Assembly: GCF_025264685.1 (NCBI RefSeq)
Contig: NZ_CP073721.1
Span: forward strand, 8,139,501-8,203,500
Source of the DNA: Dactylosporangium roseum
Lineage (GTDB): Bacteria; Actinomycetota; Actinomycetes; Mycobacteriales; Micromonosporaceae
DNA: 64,000 nt
Direction: 5' to 3'
The notes beneath the pieces were generated by a model. The model was not told the origin of the DNA, did no database searches, and worked only from the letters and a program-made list of their open reading frames with translations. The translations under genes were made by a program, and so were the position numbers. Each line of letters starts with the position of its first letter. Position 1 is the stretch's first letter. This document shows, one piece after another, positions 15,979-25,098 of the stretch.

Positions 15979-18235
15979 GCAACTCCTTCCCGAGCAGCTT
16001 GGTGACCACGGGCAGCAGCAGCGCACCGCGATCGGGGTCGATCAGGTCTTCGGGCTCGCCGCGACGCCGGCCGCCGGTGGTGCCGATCGTGGCGGCGCGC
16101 TCACCGATCATGCGGCGCTGCGGGGCGGGATAGCCGCTGAAGGTCCGCCGCAACAGGGGCAGCACCTCGACGAACGCCTCCGCCGGGATGCCGGTGAGCC
16201 AGGTGTCGACGAGGCCCAGGAGGCGCTCGTCGTGGACCAGCAACAGCCCGTCGCCGGCGAGGAAGCCCTCGATCCAGGCGGCGGCGCGGGCGACGGGGAC
16301 ACCCACGGTCAGCACCAGCGCCATCCGGACGCCGATCTCCTCGGCGTCGACGGTGCCGGCGTCCAGCAGCAGGCGGCTCGTCCGGCCGGCGAGCAGGCCG
16401 TGCAGGTCGTCGCGGGTGGACAGGCCGCCGAGGACCGCCTGCCAGCGCGCGCCGGCGTCCGCGTCGTCGACCAGGGCCAGTGCGCCCTGCACGCCGTCGA
16501 TACGGTCGCGCATCACCGCCGCGGCCGTGTCGTCGAGGCCGCCGACCACCGCCGGCAGGCCGACGCAGATGCGCGTGATCATGCCGAAGGTGACCGACCG
16601 CAAGGACGAGAGGTCGGTGCCACGCACGTCGCCGTAGCGCAGCGTGCGTGCGAGCGCCGGCAGCGCGTCCATCAAGTGCGCGACATCAGCGTCGAGCGCC
16701 ATCCGCTCGTCGAGCGCGTCGAGCACGCCGGGCAGCGCGGCCGGCAGGTCGGCCAGCAGGCAGCGCTCCACCAGCGCGGTCACGTCGGCGAGGAGCTCCG
16801 CTGCGGCGGCCTGCTCGGCGACCCGGGCGGTCGCCGCCTCCAGCACGGTCGTGCCGTAGGCCCCCGCCTCGATCAGGTCGACCTCGAACTCGGGCTGCCA
16901 GGCGATCTCCCACTCTTCACGGAAGGTGCCCTTGCCCTTCGCCCCGGCCAGGACCTTGCCCCACTCGACCCCGAGCAGGCGCAGCCGATGCAGCAGCCGG
17001 CTGCGCTCCAGGTCGAAGGTCTGGCGAAGGTCGAGCCGGAGCTCGCGGCGCTCGACCTTCGGCGGCAGCCGCAGCCGGCGCTGGCTGCTCGCGACGTCGC
17101 GCGAGATCGGCACCGAGGGTGTCTTGTCCGGCACCCGTCCGAGCCGGTCACCGACGACGAGCCGCCGGTTGATCAGGCCGAGCCGCAGGTCGTCGCCCTC
17201 GCACAGCACGGCGTGGGCGGCATCGGTGACCTCGGCGAGCCCGGCCAGCGGCCGGCCGCGCATGGTGGCGAGCGCCTCGGCGAGCCGGGTGGCCTCGATG
17301 ACGTGGGCGCTGGACACGGGCACGCCGTCCTTGCGCAGGACGCCGGCGGCCTTGACCAGCCACCGCTCGATGACGTGCCGGTCGACAGCGGTGAACAGAT
17401 GGTGGTACCAGCCGGGGGAACGGACCCCGGCGCCGTATCCCTGCCAGGAGGCGAGCCGAGCGTGGGTCCACGGAACCCAGGTCATCGACACCTTGACCTT
17501 GGACAACCCTTTGAGCACGGCGGCGTCGGCCGAGGCGCTCGGCAGCGGTGCGGTCAGGGCGGGCACGTGCCAGGCACCACAGATGACGGCGACCCGCTCG
17601 TGTTCCTTGAGCGCCGCCCGCAGCGCGACGCGCATGTGGGCCTCGCGGCGCTCCTCGTCGACCCGCTCGGCCTCCGGCGGCTCCGGCGCGTGGGCCCGCA
17701 CGACGGTCATGGCCTCGGCGATCGCGGCGAACGGCGCGGCCGCGGCACGCAGCTCGTCGACGTCGGGCGAGGCCTCATCCAGGCGGTGCTCGACGACGTC
17801 CTCCCACCAGCGCTCCGGGTCGTCGTAGCCGGCGGCCTCCGCCAGCGCGCCGATCGGGTCGACACGCACGGCGTCGTCCGCCGGTGTCGGGGCCGCCGGG
17901 GTGCGGACGGCCAGGCGCACGGCGGCCGGCAGGTCGATGAAGCGGACCGGCACCTCCCGGGCCACCGCCCAGCGGATCGCCTGCCACTCCGGGGAGAACT
18001 CGGCGAACGGCCAGAACGAGGCGCGCAGCTTCGGGTCGGGGTTGTCGGCGGGGTAGGCCAGCAGCGCCACCGGGGCGCGCATGTCCTCGTCACCGGCGAT
18101 CGGCACCAGCGGATCGGCCTCCGGCGGGCCCTCGATGAGCACGATCCCGGGCTGGAACGCGGCCAGCGCCCGCCGCACGGCCCGGGCCGAGCCGGGGCCG
18201 TGGTGACGCACGCCGAGCAGCAGTGGCTCACTCAC
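15965..18235 (-). CDS. DUF5682 family protein (YehM-like)
   Basis: 756-residue cytosolic protein without transmembrane segments. The N-terminus carries the family-typical GVRHHGPGSARAVRRAL and LIEGPPEADPL motifs, and mid-protein there is CGAWHVPAL. No enzyme signature I know is present. As I recall, its E. coli relative YehM lies with YehL (MoxR ATPase), YehP (VWA) and YehQ (SWIM), which is the same partner set as here. GTG 18235 overlaps the end of the MoxR gene by eight bases. The role may be as scaffold or substrate of the AAA+/VWA machine, but this is inference. Confidence 0.88.
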   Translation of the reverse strand: MSEPLLLGVRHHGPGSARAVRRALAAFQPGIVLIEGPPEADPLVPIAGDEDMRAPVALLAYPADNPDPKLRASFWPFAEFSPEWQAIRWAVAREVPVRFIDLPAAVRLAVRTPAAPTPADDAVRVDPIGALAEAAGYDDPERWWEDVVEHRLDEASPDVDELRAAAAPFAAIAEAMTVVRAHAPEPPEAERVDEERREAHMRVALRAALKEHERVAVICGAWHVPALTAPLPSASADAAVLKGLSKVKVSMTWVPWTHARLASWQGYGAGVRSPGWYHHLFTAVDRHVIERWLVKAAGVLRKDGVPVSSAHVIEATRLAEALATMRGRPLAGLAEVTDAAHAVLCEGDDLRLGLINRRLVVGDRLGRVPDKTPSVPISRDVASSQRRLRLPPKVERRELRLDLRQTFDLERSRLLHRLRLLGVEWGKVLAGAKGKGTFREEWEIAWQPEFEVDLIEAGAYGTTVLEAATARVAEQAAAAELLADVTALVERCLLADLPAALPGVLDALDERMALDADVAHLMDALPALARTLRYGDVRGTDLSSLRSVTFGMITRICVGLPAVVGGLDDTAAAVMRDRIDGVQGALALVDDADAGARWQAVLGGLSTRDDLHGLLAGRTSRLLLDAGTVDAEEIGVRMALVLTVGVPVARAAAWIEGFLAGDGLLLVHDERLLGLVDTWLTGIPAEAFVEVLPLLRRTFSGYPAPQRRMIGERAATIGTTGGRRRGEPEDLIDPDRGALLLPVVTKLLGKELHVTG

Positions 18236-19358
18236 CGCGGCGGGCCGCCCGGTAGAAGTCGCGCCAACCCTCGCGCTCACGGATCACCGTTTCGAGGTAT
18301 TCCTGCCAGACGACCTGGTCGGAGACCGGGTCCTTCACGACGGCGCCCAGGATGCCCGCGGCGACGTCGCCGGCGCGCAGGACCCCGTCGCCGAAGTGGG
18401 CGGCGAGCGCCATGCCGTTGGTGACCACCGAGATCGCCTCGGCCGTCGACAGGGTGCCGCTCGGCGACTTGAGCTTGGTGCGGCCGTCCTCGGTGACGCC
18501 GTTACGGAGCTCCCGGAAGACGGTGACCACACGGTGGATCTCGTCGACCGCCGGCGGCAGCTCGGGCAGTTCGAGGGCCTTGCCGAGGGCGGCGACACGG
18601 CGGGCGACGATGTCGACCTCCTCCTCGACCCCCGCGGGCACCGGCAGCACCACGGTGTTGAACCGGCGGCGCAGGGCGGAGGACAGCTCGTTGACGCCGC
18701 GGTCGCGGTCGTTGGCGGTGGCGATGACGTTGAACCCCTTGCGGGCCTGGACCTCCTCGCCCAACTCCGGCACCGGCAGCGTCTTTTCCGACAGGATCGT
18801 GATGAGCGTGTCCTGGACGTCGGACGGGACACGTGTCAGCTCTTCGACGCGGGCGATCCGCCCGTCGGCCATGGCCCGCAGGACCGGGCTCGGCACCAGC
18901 GCGGCGCGGGACGGGCCCTCGGCGAGCAGGCGGGCATAGTTCCACCCGTAGCGGATCGCCTCCTCGGGGGTGCCGGCGGTGCCCTGGACGAGCAGCGTCG
19001 AGTCGCCGCTGACCGCGGCGGCCAGGTGCTCCGAGACCCAGGTCTTCGCGGTGCCGGGCACGCCGAGCAGCAGCAGTGCGCGGTCGGTGGCGAGCGTGGC
19101 GACCGCGACCTCCATCAGGCGGCGCGGCCCGACGTACTTCGGCACGACCACGGTGCCGTCGGCCGCCTCGCCACCCAGCAGGTAGGTGACGACGGCGGCG
19201 GGGGAGAGCCGCCAGCCCGGCGGGCGGGGGCGGTCGTCACCGGCGGCCAGGGCGGCCAGCTCGGCGGCGAACTCGTCCTCGGCGTGCCGCCGCTGCACCG
19301 ACTCGGCGACGGGCGCGCCGTCCACGTGTGCGGCAGTGACATCGACTGTGCTGGTCAC
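18228..19358 (-). CDS. MoxR-type AAA+ ATPase (YehL-like)
   Basis: 376 residues. Walker A is LLLGVPGTAKTW near residue 110. VEELTRVPSDVQDTLI stands at the Walker B region with the usual acidic pair shifted to VEEL. Sensor 1 is NVIATANDRDRG, and SSALRRRFNTVVL supplies the arginine finger. MoxR ATPases remodel or activate proteins, often inserting metals or cofactors, with a VWA protein as adaptor. Start GTG 19358 overlaps the upstream stop by four bases (GTGA). The first ~60 residues are a variable acidic extension. Confidence 0.93.
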   Translation of the reverse strand: MTSTVDVTAAHVDGAPVAESVQRRHAEDEFAAELAALAAGDDRPRPPGWRLSPAAVVTYLLGGEAADGTVVVPKYVGPRRLMEVAVATLATDRALLLLGVPGTAKTWVSEHLAAAVSGDSTLLVQGTAGTPEEAIRYGWNYARLLAEGPSRAALVPSPVLRAMADGRIARVEELTRVPSDVQDTLITILSEKTLPVPELGEEVQARKGFNVIATANDRDRGVNELSSALRRRFNTVVLPVPAGVEEEVDIVARRVAALGKALELPELPPAVDEIHRVVTVFRELRNGVTEDGRTKLKSPSGTLSTAEAISVVTNGMALAAHFGDGVLRAGDVAAGILGAVVKDPVSDQVVWQEYLETVIREREGWRDFYRAARRGE

Positions 19359-20887
19359 GCGAGCTCCTCGAGCATGTCGTGGCGGAACCGGAGAGTGTCG
19401 GCGAAGCGGCCGACGATGGAGGACATCGGGTCGTCGGAGGGCAGGCCGGTGGCGAGCGCGGTGGCCCGCCCGGCGGTGTCGGCGGGCAGTCGCAGGGCAG
19501 CCAGCTCGCACAGCCCCGCGAGGCGCCAGCCGGCCGACCGCCGGCCGCCGAGATCGTCGAGGGCGGCGAACACGGCCTCGACGAGCGCCGGTGGCCACGG
19601 CCGGGGGCACAGCTCCAGCACGTGCTCGACACCGACCGCGGCGGCGCCGACGAGACCGCGGCGCAGCACCTCGACGGCGATCGTGGACAGCGCATCGGAG
19701 GGCAGCGCGTCATACAGCGCCTCGAGCAGCAGCCGGTCGTCGGGGTGCCCGCCGGCGGCGACCTCCTCGGTGAGCTGCCCGGTCAGCGCGGTCGCCCACC
19801 GCGGCTCGCGCTGTGCGGCGGCGGCCCGGGCCAGCCCGCGGCGCACGACAGCGGCCCACTCGTCGGTGACGGGCAGGCGCAGGAACTCCTCGGGCTCACC
19901 CCAGACCCGCAGCGGGGTGCGGGTGAGCAGCTCTTCCAGCCACCAGGCGCGCTCGCCGACCCCGGCGGGCGGGCGGGGCGCGATGCCGTCGCGGCGCATG
20001 CCCTTGTCGCAGGCGGTGGGCGGGGTGATCAGAATGTGGCCGCCGCTGACGCGCACGCAGGCGGTCGACCGCTCGGTCATCCGTTGCGCATAGGCACTGT
20101 CGGGCAGCAGGGCGAGCAACTCGACCGCCGCCACCCGGACCTCCTTGCGCCGGTCGTCGAGGCCCGTCTCCAGCAACGGCTCATCGTCGGTGGTCAGGCC
20201 GGTGGCGAGCGCGCCGAGCAACGCGGCCCGGTCCTCCGGCGTCTCGGCCTGCCACGCGGCGGCGAGCAGCTCGCGGGCCTTCCCGGGGTCGCGGCGACGC
20301 AGCGCGGTGAGATGACCGACGCGGCGCCCGATGGCGCCGAGCTCCCACACCGCGGCGTCGTCGGCCGGCGCGTCGACGGCGACGGCCGCGGCGAGGTGAC
20401 TCCAGTCGGGCCGCTGCGCGGCCAGCCACGCGACACGCGGCCCACCGGCGGCGGCGATGAGCGGTCGGAGGGCACGGTGCCGGCGGCCGATCTCCAGCAG
20501 GGCGGGCAGCAGCTCGCCGGGCACCCGCCGGCCGTGGACGGCGCCGAGCCACTCGGCCAGCAGCTCGATGCGCCCGTCGGCGTCGCGGACCGGCACGGCG
20601 TTGCTGGTGCCGTAGCCGGCCGCATCGACGGCGAGCAGGTCGGCGGCCCGCGCGGCGGCCGGCCAGGACACGAGCGGGAGGTCGGAGTCGTCGGGTGCGG
20701 GCTCGGGCAGCGCCAGACCGCTGCGCGGGGCGACGCCCGCCCGCCGGTACAGCGTCAAGGCCCCGGCGGCGTCGAGCAGTGCCTCGGCCGGGTCGTCGGC
20801 GGTGGAGACGTCGGGCGGCAGCGTGCGCCGCTGGGTGCCGACCAGCGCTGTGGCCAGCACGTCGCTCCACGCGGGCAGGCGCGTCAC
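19355..20887 (-). CDS. DUF5691 family helical-repeat protein
   Basis: 510 residues, strongly Ala/Leu/Arg-rich with many short helices, reminiscent of HEAT-type repeats (for example DRRKEVRVAAVELLALLPDS). A conserved central stretch is LLARTP-like (ELLTRTPLRVWG) after ERAWWLEELL. There are no membrane segments and no catalytic motif that I recognise. It is coupled on both sides by GTGA overlaps, to the SWIM protein before it and the MoxR ATPase after it. The consistent coupling implies stoichiometric production and a common complex or pathway. Confidence 0.85.
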   Translation of the reverse strand: MTRLPAWSDVLATALVGTQRRTLPPDVSTADDPAEALLDAAGALTLYRRAGVAPRSGLALPEPAPDDSDLPLVSWPAAARAADLLAVDAAGYGTSNAVPVRDADGRIELLAEWLGAVHGRRVPGELLPALLEIGRRHRALRPLIAAAGGPRVAWLAAQRPDWSHLAAAVAVDAPADDAAVWELGAIGRRVGHLTALRRRDPGKARELLAAAWQAETPEDRAALLGALATGLTTDDEPLLETGLDDRRKEVRVAAVELLALLPDSAYAQRMTERSTACVRVSGGHILITPPTACDKGMRRDGIAPRPPAGVGERAWWLEELLTRTPLRVWGEPEEFLRLPVTDEWAAVVRRGLARAAAAQREPRWATALTGQLTEEVAAGGHPDDRLLLEALYDALPSDALSTIAVEVLRRGLVGAAAVGVEHVLELCPRPWPPALVEAVFAALDDLGGRRSAGWRLAGLCELAALRLPADTAGRATALATGLPSDDPMSSIVGRFADTLRFRHDMLEELA

Positions 20888-22233
20888 AGCCGCACCAGCC
20901 GGTGGTCGGACCAGACACCCATGGGCCGGACGCCGCCCGCGGACCACTCGGCGGTGACGGTGGCGGGCCGGCCCGCGGTCACCGCGACGAGGCGCCAGGG
21001 CTCACCGGCGGCCGCGTCGAGCGGCAGCCCGTTGCCGTCGGCGTCGGCGAGGAGCCATGCGGCACCGTCGCGGACCGGGGTGACCGCGTCGAGGACCATC
21101 GGCCAGTAGTCGAGCCACGGGTCGCCGGCCAGCGCCTCGGCATGGGCGCGCAGGTTGGCCTCGATGCCCGCGGCACCCGCGACGGCGTGGATGCGCTCGG
21201 GTGGCGCGTGCCGCTTGGCGATGAGTGCCCGGGCCGGCTGGCCGCCGGGATAGAGGCACACGTCGGCGTCGATCTCGGTGCCGGGCAGCAGGTCGATCGG
21301 CAGTGACTGCCCGGCGACGGCGAACGACAGCACGAGCAGCGGGCGGCCGGACACGACGCCACGCAGCCAGGCGCGGCGGACGGTCAACTGATCTTCGATC
21401 TCGTCCCGGACGCCGTGCACCTGCCAGCGGTCGCGGACGGCCGGTCCGGCGAGCACGGTCTCGGTGGCGATCGGCAGCCCCACCCGCATGCGGATGCTGG
21501 CGGCGAGGTCTTCGGGCAGGTCGCCGAGGCGCCGGTAACCCCCGATCAGCAGCCGGAGCCGGGCGAGCTCGCCGAGCAGACGCTCGGGGGAACCGGTCAC
21601 GGCGGAGGTGCGGCGCAGGATGCCGGCGGCGCCCGTGGCCTGGGCGTCGACCAGCCGGGCGGTCATGGTGTCCCAGTGGGCGTAGCCGTTCTTCGCGACC
21701 GTCGCCAGGCCGGCCCGTGCCTGGTCGGTGAGCCACCGGTCGAGCTCTTCGAGACCGGCCGAGATCCGGTCGGCACGTCGCGCCTGGGCCTTCTCGCTCG
21801 GCACCGCCCGGGTGCCGGATTCACGTGGAACATCGTCGGCTCGCTCGGCGACCCGCGTCGCCAGGGCGCTCCGGGCGGCGCGGGACGCCTGCCACTCCTG
21901 GGCCCAGGCGGGCGCCACGGCGTCGGCGACGCTGCCCGACGCCCAGCGCAGCAACAGCGCCAGGGCGTGCTTGCAGGGGAACTTGCGGCTGGGGCAGGTG
22001 CATTTGAACGCCGGCTCGGTGAGATCGACGGCGGTCTGGTAGGGCGTCGTGCCGCTGCCCTGGCAGAGCCCCCAGACGGTCGGGGGCAGGTCGTCGTTCG
22101 CACTGAGGCCGGTCTCCAGCCAGGCGCGGTCGCCGGCCAGCCCGCGCGCCGCCCGCTGCGCGGACGAATCGGGAGCCAGTGCCATCACCTGGTCGGTCGT
22201 CCAGACCGTGGTGACCGTCGTTGTTTCGGCCAT
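20884..22233 (-). CDS. SWIM zinc-finger protein (YehQ-like), first gene of operon
   Basis: 449 residues. The SWIM zinc finger is visible as FKCTCPSRKFPCKHALALLL near residues 75-95, fitting CxCx(n)CxH. The rest is an Ala/Leu-rich domain with LLVLSFAVAGQSLPIDLLPG and a DPWLDYWPMVLDAVTPV segment. SWIM domains bind DNA or proteins in recombination and chromatin contexts. ATG 22233 lies seven bases after TACGGT (minus strand, 22241-22246), so the operon may begin with a leaderless transcript. The stop overlaps the DUF5691 start by four bases. Divergently placed is a DoxX-like gene 55 bases away. Confidence 0.88.
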   Translation of the reverse strand: MAETTTVTTVWTTDQVMALAPDSSAQRAARGLAGDRAWLETGLSANDDLPPTVWGLCQGSGTTPYQTAVDLTEPAFKCTCPSRKFPCKHALALLLRWASGSVADAVAPAWAQEWQASRAARSALATRVAERADDVPRESGTRAVPSEKAQARRADRISAGLEELDRWLTDQARAGLATVAKNGYAHWDTMTARLVDAQATGAAGILRRTSAVTGSPERLLGELARLRLLIGGYRRLGDLPEDLAASIRMRVGLPIATETVLAGPAVRDRWQVHGVRDEIEDQLTVRRAWLRGVVSGRPLLVLSFAVAGQSLPIDLLPGTEIDADVCLYPGGQPARALIAKRHAPPERIHAVAGAAGIEANLRAHAEALAGDPWLDYWPMVLDAVTPVRDGAAWLLADADGNGLPLDAAAGEPWRLVAVTAGRPATVTAEWSAGGVRPMGVWSDHRLVRL

Positions 22234-22287
22234 GCTGCCAACCGTAGTGAGGGGGTACGACATTCCGGGGCTGGGTATGAACCGGTC

Positions 22288-22887
22288 ATGAGACCCGTGC
22301 GCACCGTGGCCCGCTCGATGCTCGCCGCCCTTTTTGCCATCCAGGGCTGGCAGGCGGCCCGCCACCCGGCGAAACTCGCCGATCAGGCGCGGCCGGTCAC
22401 CGATCGGCTGGAGCCGACGATCCGCGCGGTACACCCGAGACTACCCACCGACGCGGAAACCCTTGTGCGCCTGAACGGCGCCGCACAGCTCGCCGGCGGG
22501 TTGCTCCTGGCCACCGGGCGCGCGACCACGCCCGCGGCGCTGCTGCTGGCCGGATCGATGGTGCCGACGACGATCGCCGGACACCCGTTCTGGAAGGCCG
22601 AGGATCCTGCGCAACGGAGCGCGCAGCGCATCCAGTTCCTGAAGAACCTCGGCATCGTCGGCGGGCTGGTGTTCGCGGCGCTGGACAACGAAGGGCGCCC
22701 GGGGCTCGCCTGGCGGACTCGGCACACCGCCGGGCACGCCGCCCATCGGACTCGGCACACCGCGGAGCACGCCGGCCACCGGGCCGGCCACATCGGGCAG
22801 GCTGCGCGGCGGGCGCTGCGGACCACCAGGCGGGATGCCCGGATCGCGCTGCGGGCCGCCCAGATCGGGCGGCGGCTGCCCGCCTGA
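22288..22887 (+). CDS. DoxX-like membrane protein with His/Arg-rich tail
   Basis: 199 residues with about four hydrophobic segments: LAALFAIQGWQ, GAAQLAGGLLLATG, ALLLAGSMVPTTIAG and LGIVGGLVFAALD. Together with the spacing this is DoxX-like. The last ~55 residues are unusual: seven histidines in about 26 residues within repeats such as RTRHTAGHAAHRTRHTAEHA, then RRALRTTRRDARIALRAAQ. The tail may bind metal or nucleic acid or lie on the membrane; that is inference. A TATGAA hexamer six bases before ATG is a weak leaderless -10 candidate. Confidence 0.75.
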   Translation: MRPVRTVARSMLAALFAIQGWQAARHPAKLADQARPVTDRLEPTIRAVHPRLPTDAETLVRLNGAAQLAGGLLLATGRATTPAALLLAGSMVPTTIAGHPFWKAEDPAQRSAQRIQFLKNLGIVGGLVFAALDNEGRPGLAWRTRHTAGHAAHRTRHTAEHAGHRAGHIGQAARRALRTTRRDARIALRAAQIGRRLPA

Positions 22888-22890
22888 CGG

Positions 22891-23304
22891 TCAGGGGCAG
22901 TTGACCCATTCCTCCGAGCCGTCGGTGAAGACCTGACGCTTCCAGACCGGCAGCCTGGCCTTGACCTCGTCGACGAGCCGTGCGCACAGTGCGAACGCCT
23001 CGGCCCGGTGCGCCGTCGACACCGCCGCCGCCAGGGCCACGTCGCCGATCTCGAGCCGCCCGACGCGGTGCGAGACCGCGAGAGCGCGCACAGCCGGGTC
23101 CGCACCGATCTCCGCGGCGATCTCCGCCAGGATCGCGCCGGCGCTCGGGTGCCCCTCGTACTCCAGCTCGAGCACCCCGCGCCCGCCGTCGTGATCACGC
23201 ACCACACCGGCGAACGACACGACCGCTCCGGCCGAGCGGTGCTCGACGGCCCGCTCGTGCTCCGTCACGTCGAGCCGTTCCGTCGTGACAACCGCCGTGA
23301 TCAA
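22891..23304 (-). CDS. moaE: Molybdopterin synthase catalytic subunit MoaE
   Basis: 137-residue large subunit that transfers sulfur from MoaD thiocarboxylate to precursor Z. Family motifs present are GAVVSFAGVVRDHDGG, LELEYEGHPSA, SHRVGRLEIGD and the C-terminal DEVKARLPVWKRQ with catalytic lysines. The start is TTG at 23302-23304, overlapping the moeA stop and preceded by GGAGAG at a good distance, so translation is coupled to moeA. MoaD is encoded 15 kb away at 7.6 kb. The gene converges on the DoxX-like gene with three bases between their stops. Confidence 0.95.
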   Translation of the reverse strand: MITAVVTTERLDVTEHERAVEHRSAGAVVSFAGVVRDHDGGRGVLELEYEGHPSAGAILAEIAAEIGADPAVRALAVSHRVGRLEIGDVALAAAVSTAHRAEAFALCARLVDEVKARLPVWKRQVFTDGSEEWVNCP

Positions 23305-24497
23305 GGTCGCTCTCCATCCAGGATCGGTAACGGTACGACCAGTGCCTGCTCACCCGCGCGCCCCTGCGTCCCCGGCGGGATGACCGCGAAGCCGAACGAG
23401 CTCGCCAGCCCGCGCAGCATGGACGACCCCACGTGGGCGACGGGGTGGGCCCGGCCGTCCACCATCCGGACGAGTGCCAGGTGCGTGAAGTCGCCCCGGC
23501 CGGGCACGTCGGCGCCGAGTGTCACCGTGCCGGGCGCCGGCAGCGTCCGCCCGGTGAGACCCGCGAGCAGGGGTAGGACGAGCGAGACCAGCGCCACGAA
23601 CGTCGACTGCGGGTTGCCCGGCAGCCCGGCGACGAACTGCCCGCCGGGCAGCTTCGCGACGAGCATCGGAAACCCGGGGCGGACCGCGACGGTGTTCACC
23701 ACGTACCTCGCGCCGAGCGCCGCGAGCGCCGGGTGCAGGTGGTCGACCGGCCCGTGCATGGTCCCGCCGGTGGTGCAGACGACCTGCGCGCCGGCGTCGA
23801 CGGCGCTCCGCAGGGCCGCGATGTGATCGTCGAGCGTGTCGGCGACCGGCCCGCGGACGTGCACCACCTCGGTGCCGGCGCGGCGCAGCCAGGAGGGCAG
23901 TGACGGGCCGAGGGCGTCGCGGACCCGCCCGTCACCGGGCGGGCCGGCGACGAGCAACTCGTCGCCGAAGACCAGCAGTGCCGCCTTCGGAGCGGGGCGG
24001 CAGGGCAGCGTGTCGTAGCCGCAGGACGCGGCGAGCCCGATGACGCCGGGGGTGACGGGGGTGCCGGCGGGCAGCAGTTCTTCGCCACGGGCCGCCTCCT
24101 CGCCCCGGCTGCGCCAGTCGGGCGTCTTGCGGGCGGTGCCCGCCAGCACCGTGTCGCCGTCGACCTTCGATTCCTCGATCCGGATGACCGCGTCGGTGCC
24201 GGGCGGGACCATGCCGCCGGTGGCGATCTCGACGCAGGTGCCCGGGGAGTCCAGCGGGATCGCGTGGTCACCGGCGAGGACACGCCCGACGATCCGCCAG
24301 GGTGCGTCACCGCGGACCGCCCAGCCGTCCACGCTGGACGTCGGGAAGGCAGGCAGGTCGGTCAGGGTGACCAGCGGCTCGGCGAGCGTCAGGCCGTCGG
24401 ACTCGACGAGGGGGACGGGCGTGATGCCCGGCGCCGCCGCCGAGCCCGCCTCGAACACCGCCTGGCGGGCATCGGCCCACGTGATCGGTAACGTCAC
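23301..24497 (-). CDS. moeA: Molybdopterin molybdenumtransferase MoeA
   Basis: 398-residue enzyme that inserts molybdate into adenylylated molybdopterin. Recognisable signatures are FPTSSVDGWAVRG, IATGGMVPPGTDAVI, TTGGTMHGPVDH and the nucleotide-binding-like VAGLPGNPQSTFVAL. Family members are about 400 residues. The start is GTG 24497. It lies 133 bases downstream of the mog stop, so it may be on the moaC-mog transcript or have its own promoter, and it overlaps moaE. Confidence 0.96.
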   Translation of the reverse strand: MTLPITWADARQAVFEAGSAAAPGITPVPLVESDGLTLAEPLVTLTDLPAFPTSSVDGWAVRGDAPWRIVGRVLAGDHAIPLDSPGTCVEIATGGMVPPGTDAVIRIEESKVDGDTVLAGTARKTPDWRSRGEEAARGEELLPAGTPVTPGVIGLAASCGYDTLPCRPAPKAALLVFGDELLVAGPPGDGRVRDALGPSLPSWLRRAGTEVVHVRGPVADTLDDHIAALRSAVDAGAQVVCTTGGTMHGPVDHLHPALAALGARYVVNTVAVRPGFPMLVAKLPGGQFVAGLPGNPQSTFVALVSLVLPLLAGLTGRTLPAPGTVTLGADVPGRGDFTHLALVRMVDGRAHPVAHVGSSMLRGLASSFGFAVIPPGTQGRAGEQALVVPLPILDGERP

Positions 24498-24630
24498 GCG
24501 TCGAGCCTAGCGCCTGGTCAGCTCCGGGTGATCACCCAGTGGGCCGCGCCGACGCCCGCACGCGACCCACGGGTTCGGACCTGCCCTCACGGACGTCGAT
24601 CTTGTTGTCGGCCAGGTTGACCCGTATCCC

Positions 24631-25098
24631 TCAGTGGTCGCCGCCCTTGAGCTGGTCGACCGCGTGGGCGAGGACCGGGCCGAGCACGGCCAGGCCGTCC
24701 TTGGCGCCACCCTTCGAGCCGGGCAGGTTGACGATGAGCGTGCGGCCGGCCACCCCGGCGAGGCCGCGGGACAGGATCGCGGTCGGCACCTTCGCCGCGC
24801 CGGCCGCCCGGATCGCCTCGGCGATGCCGGGCACCTCGTAGTCGAGCACCCGCCGGGTCATCTCCGGCGTCGCGTCGGTGGGTGTGACACCGGTGCCGCC
24901 GCTGGTGACGACGACGTCGGCGCCGTCGGCGACGGCGGACCGCAGTGCGGCCTCGACCGGCGGCCCGTCGGGCACCACGACCGGGTCACCGACCTCGCAG
25001 CCGAGTGCCCGCAGGCCCGCGACGAGCAGCGGGCCACTGGTGTCGGCGTAGACGCCGGCCGCCGCACGGTTGGAGGCGACGACGACCACCGCTCTCAC
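24631..25098 (-). CDS. MogA/MoaB family molybdopterin adenylyltransferase
   Basis: 155 residues. Conserved motifs are VVVTSGGTGVTPTDATPEMT and TLIVNLPGSKGGAKDGL, typical of the MPT-adenylyltransferase fold that primes molybdopterin for metal insertion by MoeA. GTG 25098 overlaps the moaC stop as GTGA and is preferred over an upstream in-frame GTG at 25110, which would add four residues. Domain order and context agree with a standard Moco operon. Confidence 0.94.
   Translation of the reverse strand: MRAVVVVASNRAAAGVYADTSGPLLVAGLRALGCEVGDPVVVPDGPPVEAALRSAVADGADVVVTSGGTGVTPTDATPEMTRRVLDYEVPGIAEAIRAAGAAKVPTAILSRGLAGVAGRTLIVNLPGSKGGAKDGLAVLGPVLAHAVDQLKGGDH

Noticed and set aside
15908..18424. 838-codon plus-strand frame opposite DUF5682
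   Set aside because: Shadow of the DUF5682/MoxR genes, no recognisable domains.
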